Shown here piece after piece: positions 25,277 through 33,722 of a stretch of DNA of 64,000 bases. The DNA is from CAYYYW01 sp964476245. GTDB lineage: Bacteria; Patescibacteriota; Microgenomatia; UBA1406; HO2-37-13b. The stretch's first letter is position 1. Each line of letters starts with the position of its first letter. Under the pieces are notes generated by a model. That model was not told where the DNA came from, did not search any database, and worked only from the letters and a program-made list of their open reading frames with translations. Position numbers and translations under genes: made by a program. The stretch lies in contig CAYYYW010000002.1 in NCBI GenBank assembly GCA_964476245.1, forward strand, positions 26,413 through 90,412. The letters are read 5' to 3'.

Positions 25277-26242
25277 TTAATTAAGTTTTGTTGCTCCTGT
25301 TGACGATTGACTGAATTTAAAATAAGAAATTTTGTTCGTTTGACAATATTTCTTTAAGCCGCCAACATCGTCCGCATAAAAAAGCAAAAAACCCGAACCG
25401 TTCTTTTTTCCACCAGCTCCAGTAATTTTTCCCACCCCAAAATTGCTTAAATTACTTAACAATTTTTTTGTCTCTGAAGAAACAACGCCAATTTTTTCCA
25501 GTAATTTTTCATTGGCGGAAATTGTCTGTTTAAAAGAAACATTGTCTTGTTTTACAATTGCCATCACCATTTTTTTGGTTATCCTCTCTATATCGTTCAA
25601 TACTTGCAACACAAGTTTTGATTTTTTATACAATAAAAAACCAACGTAAGCAACCATTTCAGCGGTTGTTTCTTTTGGTTCTCCAGAATCAACCAAAAAT
25701 AATTTTTCCTCAATTTTTTTGGGAATTTTATAATCTAAAACCGAAATGTTTTTTAAAAACTCGAGCTCTTTCCGATAATAGATTAAGCCGCCAAAACAAG
25801 AGGCAGTTGTATCAACTCCCGAAGAATTTCGATGAAATCTTTTCTCGACTTCATGGGCTAAGTTATTTATTGTTTTGGGCGGATATTCTTTACTGGAAAA
25901 AAACTCCAAAAAAGCCGCTGTCGCCGTCACTGATAAAGCAGCTGACGAGCCCAGACCTCGACCAATAGGTATGTCCGACTCTATTTTATATTGATAACTT
26001 TTGTTTTTAACAATTGTGCTTTTTCCTTTGTTCAAGAATTTCCTTATCAGATTATTGATAAATTCAATATTGCCATTTAGATCACGATCGTTGTTTAAAT
26101 GGTTGTTGGAATCTTGTTTTTTCCAAAGATTAAACTTAAATCGCAAATTAATAGCCGAAACCAGAGCTGGTTTTCCATACACCACCGCATGTTCGCCCGA
26201 TAGAATTACCTTAGCTGGAGCAGAATAAATTATTTTTTTCAT
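25277..26242 (-). CDS. mvk: Mevalonate kinase
   Basis: A 321-aa GHMP kinase that phosphorylates mevalonate. Diagnostic are YSAPAKVILSGEHAVVYGKP, the ATP loop DIPIGRGLGSSAALSVT, HRNSSGVDTTASCFGG with the catalytic Asp, and the C-terminal GKITGAGGKKNGSGFLLF. It follows the DUF35-like gene by 6 bases. Its stop region is an AT-rich palindrome (ACTTAATTAATCAATTAATT). Confidence 0.85.
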   Translation of the reverse strand: MKKIIYSAPAKVILSGEHAVVYGKPALVSAINLRFKFNLWKKQDSNNHLNNDRDLNGNIEFINNLIRKFLNKGKSTIVKNKSYQYKIESDIPIGRGLGSSAALSVTATAAFLEFFSSKEYPPKTINNLAHEVEKRFHRNSSGVDTTASCFGGLIYYRKELEFLKNISVLDYKIPKKIEEKLFLVDSGEPKETTAEMVAYVGFLLYKKSKLVLQVLNDIERITKKMVMAIVKQDNVSFKQTISANEKLLEKIGVVSSETKKLLSNLSNFGVGKITGAGGKKNGSGFLLFYADDVGGLKKYCQTNKISYFKFSQSSTGATKLN

Positions 26243-26248
26243 TTTTAT

Positions 26249-26551
26249 CTACTTTAGGGGTTTAAATTTTATTCCGTAAGGAATCACCCCTTCTTCGTCC
26301 GCTTCTCTGACTCTTCGCAAAACAACTAGTACTTTCCCTCCTGTTTTTAAATCTTTCTCTTCATAGTCAACTAATTGACCAAGTGCCCTTTTTCCATTCT
26401 CAAGCCTAATAAGAACAACTGGATAAGGAGCCTTATTTTTAAAATCTGACCCCGCGATAAAGATTTTCGTCCAGGCTAAAATCTTTCCTTTTAAACCAAG
26501 AGATTTTCTAATCTCTTTTTGCCGTCGCCAAATTTTTACTGGGCTAATCAT
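26249..26551 (-). CDS. DUF35 OB-fold protein lacking the zinc ribbon
   Basis: A 100-aa partner-type protein. Archaeal DUF35 proteins bridge thiolase and HMG-CoA synthase so that acetoacetyl-CoA is channelled. Here the OB-fold part is present (GKILAWTKIFIAGSDFKNKA, then PYPVVLIRLENGKRALGQLV). The N-terminal helix WRRQKEIRKSLGLKG runs straight into the OB fold with no cysteines, where usual members have a four-Cys rubredoxin-like ribbon. It sits directly after the thiolase gene, as expected for the complex. Confidence 0.75.
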   Translation of the reverse strand: MISPVKIWRRQKEIRKSLGLKGKILAWTKIFIAGSDFKNKAPYPVVLIRLENGKRALGQLVDYEEKDLKTGGKVLVVLRRVREADEEGVIPYGIKFKPLK

Positions 26552-26565
26552 ATTTTTTGATTTTG

Positions 26566-26594
26566 TATAGGCGTCCCGTCGGGACGTCTCTATA
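26566..26594. repeat. Palindromic repeat in the mevalonate operon
   Basis: A 29-base palindrome (TATAGGCGTCCCG then CGGGACGTCTCTATA overlapping at the centre) sits between the thiolase stop and the DUF35 start. It belongs to the same family as the copies inside the flippase and EndoQ genes. It would form a strong hairpin in the operon mRNA. Confidence 0.75.
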
Positions 26595-26595
26595 T

Positions 26596-27747
26596 TTATA
26601 AACCTAATATCGTCACCACCGCTGTCCCACCTGACCCGCCAACATTGTGCGCCAAACCATAACGAGCGTTTTTTACCTGTCGTTTTCCCGCCTGACCCGT
26701 TAACTGTAAAAATATTTCACCTATTTGTTTTACACCAGTGGCTCCCAATGGATGACCAGCTGCTTTTAGACCCCCCGAAGTATTAATAATCAAGTCGCCC
26801 GAAGAACCATACATGGTTAATAATTCTTTAATTATTTCTCCTCCTTTGCCTTTTTGCCAAAATCCCAAGTCCTCCATCGCTAAAATTTCGGCGATAGAAA
26901 AACAATCATGAACTTCGGCCACATCTATCATGTTTCTTTTTATTTTTGCCTGAATAAACGCCTTTTCTCCCGCTATTTTTGTGGCCATAATTTCATCTAG
27001 GCGTTTTCTATCTTTTAACGAAATAGTGTCCGTAGCCACCTCAGAGGCAATAACGTGAGTTTTATATTTCGCTTTTTTTATAAGTTGGAGGTCTTTGGTT
27101 ATAATCAAGCCTGAAGCTCCGTCAGAAATCGGCGAACTGTCTAAGACCTTAAGTGGAAAAGCAACATAGGCGCTTTTTAAAACATCTTCTACTTTAATTT
27201 TTCTTCTAAAATGAGCTTTTTCGTTAAGACTCGCATGAAAATGATTTTTTACCGAGACATAGGCTAAATTTTCTTCACTATAATGATATTTTTGTAAATA
27301 ATATTGCGCCAGCATCGCATAAAGACCAGGAAAGGTTAAACCGGCCTCTTGTTCTTCTCCCGACGCCGCCGCCGCCAGGGCGTTAACATTTTCCTCGGGC
27401 GAAAAATCAGTCATTTTTTCCGCTCCCAAAACTAAAACAGTTTTTGCCCTTCCCGCCTCAATATAACTTTTGGCCATATGGAAGGCTATTCCACCTGAGG
27501 CACAGGCTGATTCAACTCTAAAGACAGGAGCGTTAGTTTTTAAAATTTCCGCAATTCGTGCGCTAGAGTGAAGATTATTTTCTAAAATAGCGGCTAACAT
27601 ATTGCCAAAAAAAACCGCTTCAATTCTCTCTTTTTCCATGTTAATCTCGTCCAAAACTCCAAAAATTGCCTCCTCTACTAAATCAAAAAGTGACTTGTAC
27701 CAAAGTTCACCAAATCGGGTTGTATAGTAACCAATAACTGAGATCAT
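26596..27747 (-). CDS. Acetyl-CoA C-acetyltransferase (archaeal-type thiolase)
   Basis: A 383-aa thiolase that condenses two acetyl-CoA. The nucleophile Cys82 is in FRVESACASGGIAFH, with further active-site His in AEVHDCFSIAE and GGLKAAGHPLGATG. The C-terminal NVGGSG motif and overall length fit the SCP2/archaeal type that works with HMG-CoA synthase and DUF35. Its ATG overlaps the HMG-CoA synthase stop by 4 bases. Confidence 0.9.
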   Translation of the reverse strand: MISVIGYYTTRFGELWYKSLFDLVEEAIFGVLDEINMEKERIEAVFFGNMLAAILENNLHSSARIAEILKTNAPVFRVESACASGGIAFHMAKSYIEAGRAKTVLVLGAEKMTDFSPEENVNALAAAASGEEQEAGLTFPGLYAMLAQYYLQKYHYSEENLAYVSVKNHFHASLNEKAHFRRKIKVEDVLKSAYVAFPLKVLDSSPISDGASGLIITKDLQLIKKAKYKTHVIASEVATDTISLKDRKRLDEIMATKIAGEKAFIQAKIKRNMIDVAEVHDCFSIAEILAMEDLGFWQKGKGGEIIKELLTMYGSSGDLIINTSGGLKAAGHPLGATGVKQIGEIFLQLTGQAGKRQVKNARYGLAHNVGGSGGTAVVTILGL

Positions 27748-28766
27748 AGAATGTCCATAAACTTTAAATAGGTAGTGTAATTAATGTATTTTTTATCTTT
27801 AATTTTTTTTCTAAACTCCCTTCTTCTTTTATCTAAATTTTTTGTCACGCGAAAAATAAAGGCATCCGAACCAGCCCCAGAACCATAAGAAGTTAAAAAT
27901 ATCAAATTTCCCGCCTTTGCCTCCTCCAACACCGCCACTAGTCCCATCAAGGCCGAAGCAGTATAACTATTGCCTAAAGAACCAACTACTAGTGACTTCT
28001 CAATCTGGGCCTGACTAAATCCCAAAGATAGGGCAACCTGAACAGGAAACTTGCCATTAGGCATATGAAAAACAGCGTGGGAAAAATTAATCGGCTTAAG
28101 CTTTGTTTTTGAAAGTATATTTTTACTTACCTCTTGAATATGAAAAAAATATGAAGGTTTTCCAGTAAATCTTCCCCCGTGTGAAGGATAGCGAACACCA
28201 TCCCGACGCCAAAAATCAGGAGTATCGGAAGAAAAAGACAAACAATCAATCAACTCAAGAACTAAATCCTCTTTCCCTAAGATAAAAGAAACAGAACCAG
28301 AGGAAGCAGTATATTCTAAGGGACCGTGGGGTTTAGCCGAAGCTTTATCGGCCGCCACCACTAAAGCATAATCGGTAAAACCTGACTTAATTAATCCAAA
28401 AGCGGAAATTATGGCTCCGGTGGCGGCTTTGCAGGCAAACTGCATATCTGAAGCTAAGTATTTTTTTTCAATTCCTAAAAATTCAGCTAAAATGGTTGAG
28501 GTGGGGTTAACCACGTAAGGATGGGTTTCTGAACCAACAAAAACAGCTCCTATTTTATTTCTTTGAATTTTTAAATCGGAAAGCGCCATTGAAGCTGATT
28601 CGTAGGCCATCGTCAATGAATCCTCGTCTATTCCGGAAACTGTTTTTTCTAAAACGCCAAGCGAGTTTTTGATATCTTGAGGATTTTTCCCCCAAACCTT
28701 AGCAACCTCTTCTATTTTTATTCGGTATTTTGGGATATAAAAACCATAAGAAACTATTCCTGCCAT
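27744..28766 (-). CDS. Hydroxymethylglutaryl-CoA synthase (archaeal-type)
   Basis: The frame is open from 28784, but the conserved N terminus is MAGIVSYGFYIPKYRI, so I start at 28766 (340 aa). Catalytic Glu80 (VGSETHPYV) and Cys112 (QFACKAATGA) are seen, and the His region is FHMPNGKFPV. Length and motifs match archaeal rather than eukaryotic or Gram-positive HMGS. The overlap with thiolase suggests the encoded proteins form the known channelled complex. Confidence 0.9.
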   Translation of the reverse strand: MAGIVSYGFYIPKYRIKIEEVAKVWGKNPQDIKNSLGVLEKTVSGIDEDSLTMAYESASMALSDLKIQRNKIGAVFVGSETHPYVVNPTSTILAEFLGIEKKYLASDMQFACKAATGAIISAFGLIKSGFTDYALVVAADKASAKPHGPLEYTASSGSVSFILGKEDLVLELIDCLSFSSDTPDFWRRDGVRYPSHGGRFTGKPSYFFHIQEVSKNILSKTKLKPINFSHAVFHMPNGKFPVQVALSLGFSQAQIEKSLVVGSLGNSYTASALMGLVAVLEEAKAGNLIFLTSYGSGAGSDAFIFRVTKNLDKRRREFRKKIKDKKYINYTTYLKFMDIL

Positions 28767-28795
28767 ATTAAATCCGTTAAACAAATTTTAAATTT

Positions 28796-29923
28796 TTAAC
28801 GTCCCAATCTTTCATGCGCCTTTACCAACGTCCCTTCGGCCAATGAGGCCAGCAACGATACTTCTCCTGCTAAAACCGCTCCAGCCAAAATTTCAGCCAA
28901 TTCAATCGATTTTTTAACTCCAATAATAGACAAGGCTTCTTGCTGCGTCTTAAGTTTTGTCCCACCACCAACCGTTGCCAACATAACTGCCGGCATATAA
29001 ATGGAAAAATATAGATTACCATCCGCTAAAATCTTAGTCGTTGTTACCCCCATACTTCCTTCAACCACATGAGCCAAATCCTGTCCGCTGGCGGCAAAAA
29101 AAGCGGCCACAACATTGGCAAAATGGGCGTTAAAACCCAAAGAGCCACTCATAGCCGAACCGACCATACATTTGGCCAACCAAACATTAAAAATTTTTTC
29201 TCCCGTTGTCTTCAAAAAATCTTTTAAAACTTTTTTTGTCAAAATCACTTCGGCCCAGATTTGCTTTCCTCTCCCAGAAATAAAATTCAACCAGGCCGGT
29301 TTTTTATCGATACAAAAATTGCCCGTAATTGATAAACATTTAACTTTAGTTTTCTTTTCGATTATTCGAATAATCGAAGCTGTGGCTGTTGTTGCCATGT
29401 TCATTCCCATAGCATCTATCGTATTAAAATAAAACCGAACAAAAACATTATCTCCAACCATTCTAATACTCAACTTCTTGAGCCTTAAATAAGAAGAGGT
29501 TTTTTTTGCCTCTTTAGCGAGCAAGATAAAATTATCATTAAGCCATTTTTTAAATTTTAGACTCTCATTAATTCCCGCTGTTTGAAATACTGGCCCTCGG
29601 GTTGCCCCAATATCCTCTGCCAAAGTAGTGACTCCTCCACAGAGAGAAATCGCCTTACAACCTCGATTAACCGAGGCGACTAAAGCTCCTTCCGTCGTCG
29701 CCAAAGGAATATAATAATTTTTAATTTTAAATTTTAAATTTTTAATTTCTAACGGACCAGCTACTCCCAGAGGCAATCTGGCGTCACCAATTCTGTTCTC
29801 ACAATGGATTTTTTCTTCGTCTTCTTTCTCTAAAACTTGACCGATATTTTTTAAATCTATTCCTAATTTTTTTTCCAAGAAGTTTCGCCGTTCCTCAATT
29901 GATTGAAAATTGGTTAATTTCAT
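28796..29923 (-). CDS. hmgA: Hydroxymethylglutaryl-CoA reductase, class I
   Basis: A 375-aa enzyme catalysing the committed reduction of HMG-CoA to mevalonate. Class I features are ENRIGDARLPLGVAGPL, the catalytic Glu in PLATTEGALVASVNRG, the Lys in CIDKKPAW, the Asp in GQDLAHVVEGS and a C-terminal His (LVKAHERLG). It appears to be the promoter-proximal gene of the eight-gene operon running to idi. Class I suggests NADPH use, as in archaea. Confidence 0.9.
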   Translation of the reverse strand: MKLTNFQSIEERRNFLEKKLGIDLKNIGQVLEKEDEEKIHCENRIGDARLPLGVAGPLEIKNLKFKIKNYYIPLATTEGALVASVNRGCKAISLCGGVTTLAEDIGATRGPVFQTAGINESLKFKKWLNDNFILLAKEAKKTSSYLRLKKLSIRMVGDNVFVRFYFNTIDAMGMNMATTATASIIRIIEKKTKVKCLSITGNFCIDKKPAWLNFISGRGKQIWAEVILTKKVLKDFLKTTGEKIFNVWLAKCMVGSAMSGSLGFNAHFANVVAAFFAASGQDLAHVVEGSMGVTTTKILADGNLYFSIYMPAVMLATVGGGTKLKTQQEALSIIGVKKSIELAEILAGAVLAGEVSLLASLAEGTLVKAHERLGR

Positions 29924-29933
29924 ATTGAACTAT

Positions 29934-30560
29934 TTATATAAACGGAATTCTAAAAATTTTCAATTTATACATCATTGCCGAATACGGCCAGAACCAAAGC
30001 AAGAATAAAATCACCGCGTATAAAATTTTGTAAAAGTTCAGCTTGAGGGAAAATCGTAATGATAAATAAACTAAAATAATTTTCCAGAACAATAAAATCA
30101 AAGAAAAACTAACAAAAACAAGACTGAAGAATTTCCCTAAAATCGAAAAAGTTCTTGGCGGAGGAAGAAGAAAGTATAAAAAAGAAGTAGTAAGAAACCA
30201 AATTAGGGTAGGAAACAAACTATATGAGAAAGTAAAAAGTAAAGGCATAAAAGAGTATTGCGTCTTGATTTTACTAAACAACTTTCCCATAAGATAAAAA
30301 AAACCTAAAGTTAAAAAAAAGGTTAAAAGAAAAAAAACAAAGGCGACAAAAGAAGAGCTAGAGATAATAAAGGGATGAAGAGTTTTCTTTCTCACAATGT
30401 TGGTAAAGATAAAATATAAATAAGCAAAAAAAAATATTATCAGAGGTTGAAACCAGTCTTTCTCCTGACTGATTTTTCTCATGGTGGCATAAGGATAAAA
30501 AATTAAACGAAAAAAATTCCGCCCGACTAAAATTAATGAGACAAAAATTTCTTTAAACAT
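29934..30560 (-). CDS. Yip1-like multipass membrane protein
   Basis: A 208-aa protein with five to six hydrophobic segments. The N-terminal FYPYATMRKISQEKDWFQPL is typical of Yip1-domain proteins (a cytosolic helix before the helices). The function in bacteria is unknown. It is the third gene of a unit with the ECF sigma factor and a small TM protein, 4 bases downstream of the latter and 10 bases before the HMG-CoA reductase gene. Confidence 0.6.
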   Translation of the reverse strand: MFKEIFVSLILVGRNFFRLIFYPYATMRKISQEKDWFQPLIIFFFAYLYFIFTNIVRKKTLHPFIISSSSFVAFVFFLLTFFLTLGFFYLMGKLFSKIKTQYSFMPLLFTFSYSLFPTLIWFLTTSFLYFLLPPPRTFSILGKFFSLVFVSFSLILLFWKIILVYLSLRFSLKLNFYKILYAVILFLLWFWPYSAMMYKLKIFRIPFI

Positions 30561-30564
30561 AAAT

Positions 30565-30801
30565 TTAGAACCCGTACTGAAGTAATGAAACTAAACGGAT
30601 AACCAGTAAGCCAAAAACGATATACAATAACAAAGCAAAAACAAACGAAAACGGGATGACAATTTTAAAAGGAAATGACTTTAAAGGAGAAGTAAAAATT
30701 TTAAATAACTGATTTAGCCAGGAAAGATTTAAATTATTTATAGGGAGAGAATAGGTTTCGTTGAGTCTTTTTCTTAATGAACGATAGGCTTTGGTTGTCA
30801 T
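30565..30801 (-). CDS. Small single-TM protein downstream of ECF sigma
   Basis: A 78-aa protein with a basic, soluble N-terminal half and one C-terminal membrane helix (IVIPFSFVFALLLYIVFGLLVIRLV). Its start overlaps the end of the sigma factor gene by 68 bases with no later Met. A small membrane protein coupled to an ECF sigma gene suggests an anti-sigma role, but no known anti-sigma motif is visible. Confidence 0.6.
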   Translation of the reverse strand: MTTKAYRSLRKRLNETYSLPINNLNLSWLNQLFKIFTSPLKSFPFKIVIPFSFVFALLLYIVFGLLVIRLVSLLQYGF

Positions 30802-31345
30802 AGTAACTATATAGTTTAATGAAGGCTTGGCGCGCTCGAAATATCAAGCTTTCGGCCGCTTTGAAAGAGAGTTGCAGTTTTTTGGCAATCTCAGCCACTT
30901 TATAGCCCTCTTTATACTTTAGTCGCAAAACCAGAGCATAATCATTCGGCAATTTCTTAAATGTTTTGTTGATTTTCTCGGTTAACAATTTTCTGTCTAA
31001 TTCTTCATTCATTAAGACCGAGGCGATTGATTCAATTATGTTTTTGGGGAGGTGGGAAAAAAGGAAATTTTTAATCTTTTTCTTTCTTAATTTATTAATC
31101 GCTTTATTTTTGGCTATGGAAAAAAGAAAGGTTTTTAAAGATGATTGACCTCGAAAATCGCGCAACCCATCAATTAAGGCCAAAAATGAGTCTTGTAAAA
31201 CTTCCTCACTGTCTTCTCTATTTTGAATCTGACGATTAATAAAATTAAAAAGCCTGCTTTTGTTTTTTTGATAAAATTCAAAAAACGCCTTTTCGTCTTT
31301 GTTGATAATCTTTTCAATTAGCTTTTTGTCTTTTTCGGTAATCAT
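30734..31345 (-). CDS. ECF RNA polymerase sigma factor
   Basis: A 203-aa sigma-70 family member with only regions 2 and 4. Region 2 includes YQKNKSRLFNFINRQIQN, EEVLQDSFLALIDGL and LKTFLFSIAKNKAINKLRKK. Region 4 includes LPNDYALVLRLKYKEGYK and the helix-turn-helix AEIAKKLQLSFKAAESLIFRARQAF. A TATAAT box is present about 11 bases before the ATG. It probably controls its own unit (small TM and Yip1-like genes) and perhaps genes elsewhere. Confidence 0.85.
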   Translation of the reverse strand: MITEKDKKLIEKIINKDEKAFFEFYQKNKSRLFNFINRQIQNREDSEEVLQDSFLALIDGLRDFRGQSSLKTFLFSIAKNKAINKLRKKKIKNFLFSHLPKNIIESIASVLMNEELDRKLLTEKINKTFKKLPNDYALVLRLKYKEGYKVAEIAKKLQLSFKAAESLIFRARQAFIKLYSYYDNQSLSFIKKKTQRNLFSPYK

Positions 31346-31404
31346 AGTTCTTGATTATTATACTAAAAACAAATTATTTAACATTCTACCGCCTGTGAAT
31401 CCTC

Positions 31405-31439
31405 TTGACAAATTAGCACTCTATGTGTTAGACTGCTGA
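31405..31439 (+). promoter_or_regulatory. Promoter with CIRCE-like operator
   Basis: TTGACA (31405-31410) is followed by TTAGCACTC (31413-31421), nine bases, then GACTGCTGA (31431-31439). The HrcA operator CIRCE is TTAGCACTC-N9-GAGTGCTAA, so the left arm is perfect and the right arm has two mismatches. A weak -10 (TAGACT) overlaps the right arm. HrcA-type heat control of this region is possible. Confidence 0.45.
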
Positions 31440-31468
31440 TTGAGGTAAACGGCGAATGGTTTAAAAAT

Positions 31469-31497
31469 TTGACAAATTAAGAACCAATCTTTATACT
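31469..31497 (+). promoter_or_regulatory. Strong sigma-70-type promoter upstream of glmS
   Basis: TTGACA (31469-31474), exactly 17 bases, TATACT (31492-31497). The predicted transcript starts near 31504 and would carry the whole candidate glmS ribozyme, leaving about 35 bases before the cleavage site. Confidence 0.8.
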
Positions 31498-31536
31498 ACT
31501 TAAAGAGATTAATTGAGCGGTTCATTTAAAATCAAA

Positions 31537-31738
31537 AGCGTGTGGTCCCGACGTTACGTCGGGAAGACGAGGAGAAGGCCCTGAACCCTACGTGGTTCAT
31601 GGGATTCGGACCCCCGCCAAAAATTTGCTTCGCAAATATTTAGGCGGGGAGTATCTGCGGAAACCTTCAAGTTGTTAGTTGCAACTTAAAGTGGTTCCTC
31701 AAAAATCTCAGGCAACTGGGAAATTAAAGAGAACCACG
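31537..31738 (+). ncRNA. Probable glmS ribozyme/riboswitch
   Basis: It lies 160 bases before glmS. The order of elements matches the glmS ribozyme: AGCG at the expected cleavage site (31537-31540), a hairpin (TCCCGACG/CGTCGGGA), AGACGAGGA with GAAGG, later GCGGAAA with CCTTC pairing to it, the P3-like hairpin AAGTTG/CAACTT, AAAG, and a P4-like arm GTGGTTC...GAACCAC ending AAAGAGAACCAC. The usual CC/GG P2.1 pairs are replaced by U-G and G-U, keeping pairing. Two extra hairpins (31579-31603 and ~31612-31650) enlarge the loop between GAAGG and GCGGA. Confidence 0.7.
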
Positions 31739-31821
31739 TCAGCTAACTGCTCTATTTATTCCTCTTATTATTATAAATTTGCTCATTTGTCAAATCAAAA
31801 TAAAATTCGTTTTTATCAGAT

Positions 31822-31850
31822 CCACTTCAATATATTAAATAATTGAAGTG
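31822..31850. repeat. AT-rich palindrome before glmS
   Basis: CACTTCAATATATTAAAT followed by AATTGAAGTG. It is a close relative of the inverted repeat at 12820-12846. Confidence 0.6.
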
Positions 31851-31898
31851 ACAATCTAGATTTGAACTTTAAGATTTGGCATTTGAGTTTTTATCCTT

Positions 31899-33671
31899 AT
31901 GTGCGGCATCTTTGGCATCGTTAACGACAAAACCAATCAGGCGGCTCAAACTGTTCTTGAGGGCTTAAAAAAATTAGAATATCGTGGCTACGACTCCTGG
32001 GGAATTGCTATCATTCCCAATCAGTCAAAAATTATTCAAATAGAAAAACGCGTTGGAAAAATCGGTCAGGCAAAAACCACCCTCCCCTTAGGAAGAATCG
32101 GTATCGGTCATACCCGTTGGGCTACTCATGGAAGAGTAACCGATGAAAATGCCCACCCCCATCTTGACTGTACTCAAAAAATTGCCGTCATTCATAATGG
32201 CATCGTTGAAAACCATCAACAACTACGAGAATCCCTAAAAAAGAAAGGCCACCTGTTTAACTCCGAAACAGATACGGAAGTAATCGCCCACCTTATTGAA
32301 GAATATAAAAAGACTAATCAAAAGATAGAAAAAATCGTCTTTTCTGTGTTTAATGAATTAGTTGGTTCCAATGCTATTGCCGTCTTAGATCTGGATACTC
32401 AAAAAATAATCGCCTGCCGAAATGGTTCACCTTTGGTAATTGGAGTTGGGAATAGTCAATATTTTTTAGGTTCAGATGTCCCAGCCTTTTTAAAAAAGAC
32501 CAATGAGGTTTATTTTGTTCAAGACGGTGAAGGAATAGTTTTGTCAAAAAGAGGCATTAATTTATATAGTTTGAAAACTCAAAAGGAGAGGATACTCAAG
32601 ACACAGGTGCTTGACTGGAAATTAGAAGATGCCGAAAAAGGCGGCTATCCTCACTTCTTATTAAAAGAAATTTTTGAACAAAAACAAACTATTCCAAAAA
32701 CCGCCGACATTAATGAAAAAGAAATCTTTGAAATCGCCAAAAAAATTAATAAAGGGTATAAAGTAATCTTAACTGCTTGTGGAACTGCTTCTTATTGTGC
32801 CTTAGCGGCCAAATACTATTTGGCCGCTGTGGGGATTGAGAGTCAAGCCTACGGTGCTTACGAATTTTTACCCTTTGCTCGCTTTTGCGATAATAAAACA
32901 ATTGTTTTCGCCATTTCTCAAAGCGGTGAAACAGCCGACACTTTAATTGGAGCAAAGACGGCTAAGGCGCACGGCTCCTATATTGTTGCCATCGTTAACG
33001 CCAGAGGATCAACCCTGGAAAGAATGGCTGATTGTGTTTTGCCTGTAGGAGCGGGACCGGAAATCGCTGTTGTTTCTACTAAGGCATTTACTTCCCAATT
33101 GGCAACTTTATATCTTTTGATTAATGCCGTAGCTGGAAAATATCAACAAGCCAAAAAAAGAATAAAATATTTGGGAAGAATTTTAAACCAATGGTTGGAT
33201 AATAAACTTCAAAACAAAATTGTTGACCTGGCTAGATTATTGATTAATCAAAAACATATATATTTGGTTGGAAAGCATTTAAATTATCCCGCTGCCCTTG
33301 AATTTGCTTTAAAAATAAAAGAAACAAGCTATATCCATGCTGAACCATTTGCGGCTGGAGAATTAAAACATGGAGTAATTACTCTAATTCAGAAGGAAAC
33401 CCCGTGTTTTGTGCTCTCTAGTAACGATGAGGTAAAACGCGAGGTATTCTCAAGCGCGGCTGAATTAAAAGCTCGCGGCGGACATATTATTGGTATCTCG
33501 CCAATCAACTCAAATGAGTTTGATACGATAATTAAAACCCCGGACGTTGGCGATCTGACTATTTTTCCAAATGTCATTGTTGGTCAGCTTTTGGGATATT
33601 GTCTTGGAGTAGGACGTGGAACGGATCCTGACAAGCCCCGCAATCTTGCCAAAAGCGTGACGGTGAAATAA
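31899..33671 (+). CDS. glmS: Glutamine--fructose-6-phosphate aminotransferase
   Basis: A 590-aa enzyme making glucosamine-6-phosphate for the cell wall. The N-terminal Cys2 nucleophile is in MCGIFGIVND, and the glutaminase motifs GHTRWATHG and HNGIVEN are present. The two SIS isomerase domains show ACGTASYCA, SQSGETADT and AEPFAAGELKHG, and the C terminus ends DPDKPRNLAKSVTVK. It is preceded by the candidate glmS ribozyme, which would give feedback by glucosamine-6-phosphate. Confidence 0.95.
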   Translation: MCGIFGIVNDKTNQAAQTVLEGLKKLEYRGYDSWGIAIIPNQSKIIQIEKRVGKIGQAKTTLPLGRIGIGHTRWATHGRVTDENAHPHLDCTQKIAVIHNGIVENHQQLRESLKKKGHLFNSETDTEVIAHLIEEYKKTNQKIEKIVFSVFNELVGSNAIAVLDLDTQKIIACRNGSPLVIGVGNSQYFLGSDVPAFLKKTNEVYFVQDGEGIVLSKRGINLYSLKTQKERILKTQVLDWKLEDAEKGGYPHFLLKEIFEQKQTIPKTADINEKEIFEIAKKINKGYKVILTACGTASYCALAAKYYLAAVGIESQAYGAYEFLPFARFCDNKTIVFAISQSGETADTLIGAKTAKAHGSYIVAIVNARGSTLERMADCVLPVGAGPEIAVVSTKAFTSQLATLYLLINAVAGKYQQAKKRIKYLGRILNQWLDNKLQNKIVDLARLLINQKHIYLVGKHLNYPAALEFALKIKETSYIHAEPFAAGELKHGVITLIQKETPCFVLSSNDEVKREVFSSAAELKARGGHIIGISPINSNEFDTIIKTPDVGDLTIFPNVIVGQLLGYCLGVGRGTDPDKPRNLAKSVTVK

Positions 33672-33722
33672 ACCCCGTTAGAAATTCCAGCGGGGCAAAA
33701 GTTGTAGGAACTTACATAAAAT

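Noticed and set aside
24337..26242. Two mevalonate kinases and a missing phosphomevalonate kinase
   Set aside because: The first-listed protein has an ERG8-like VGSGFD motif, so the pathway is more simply complete.
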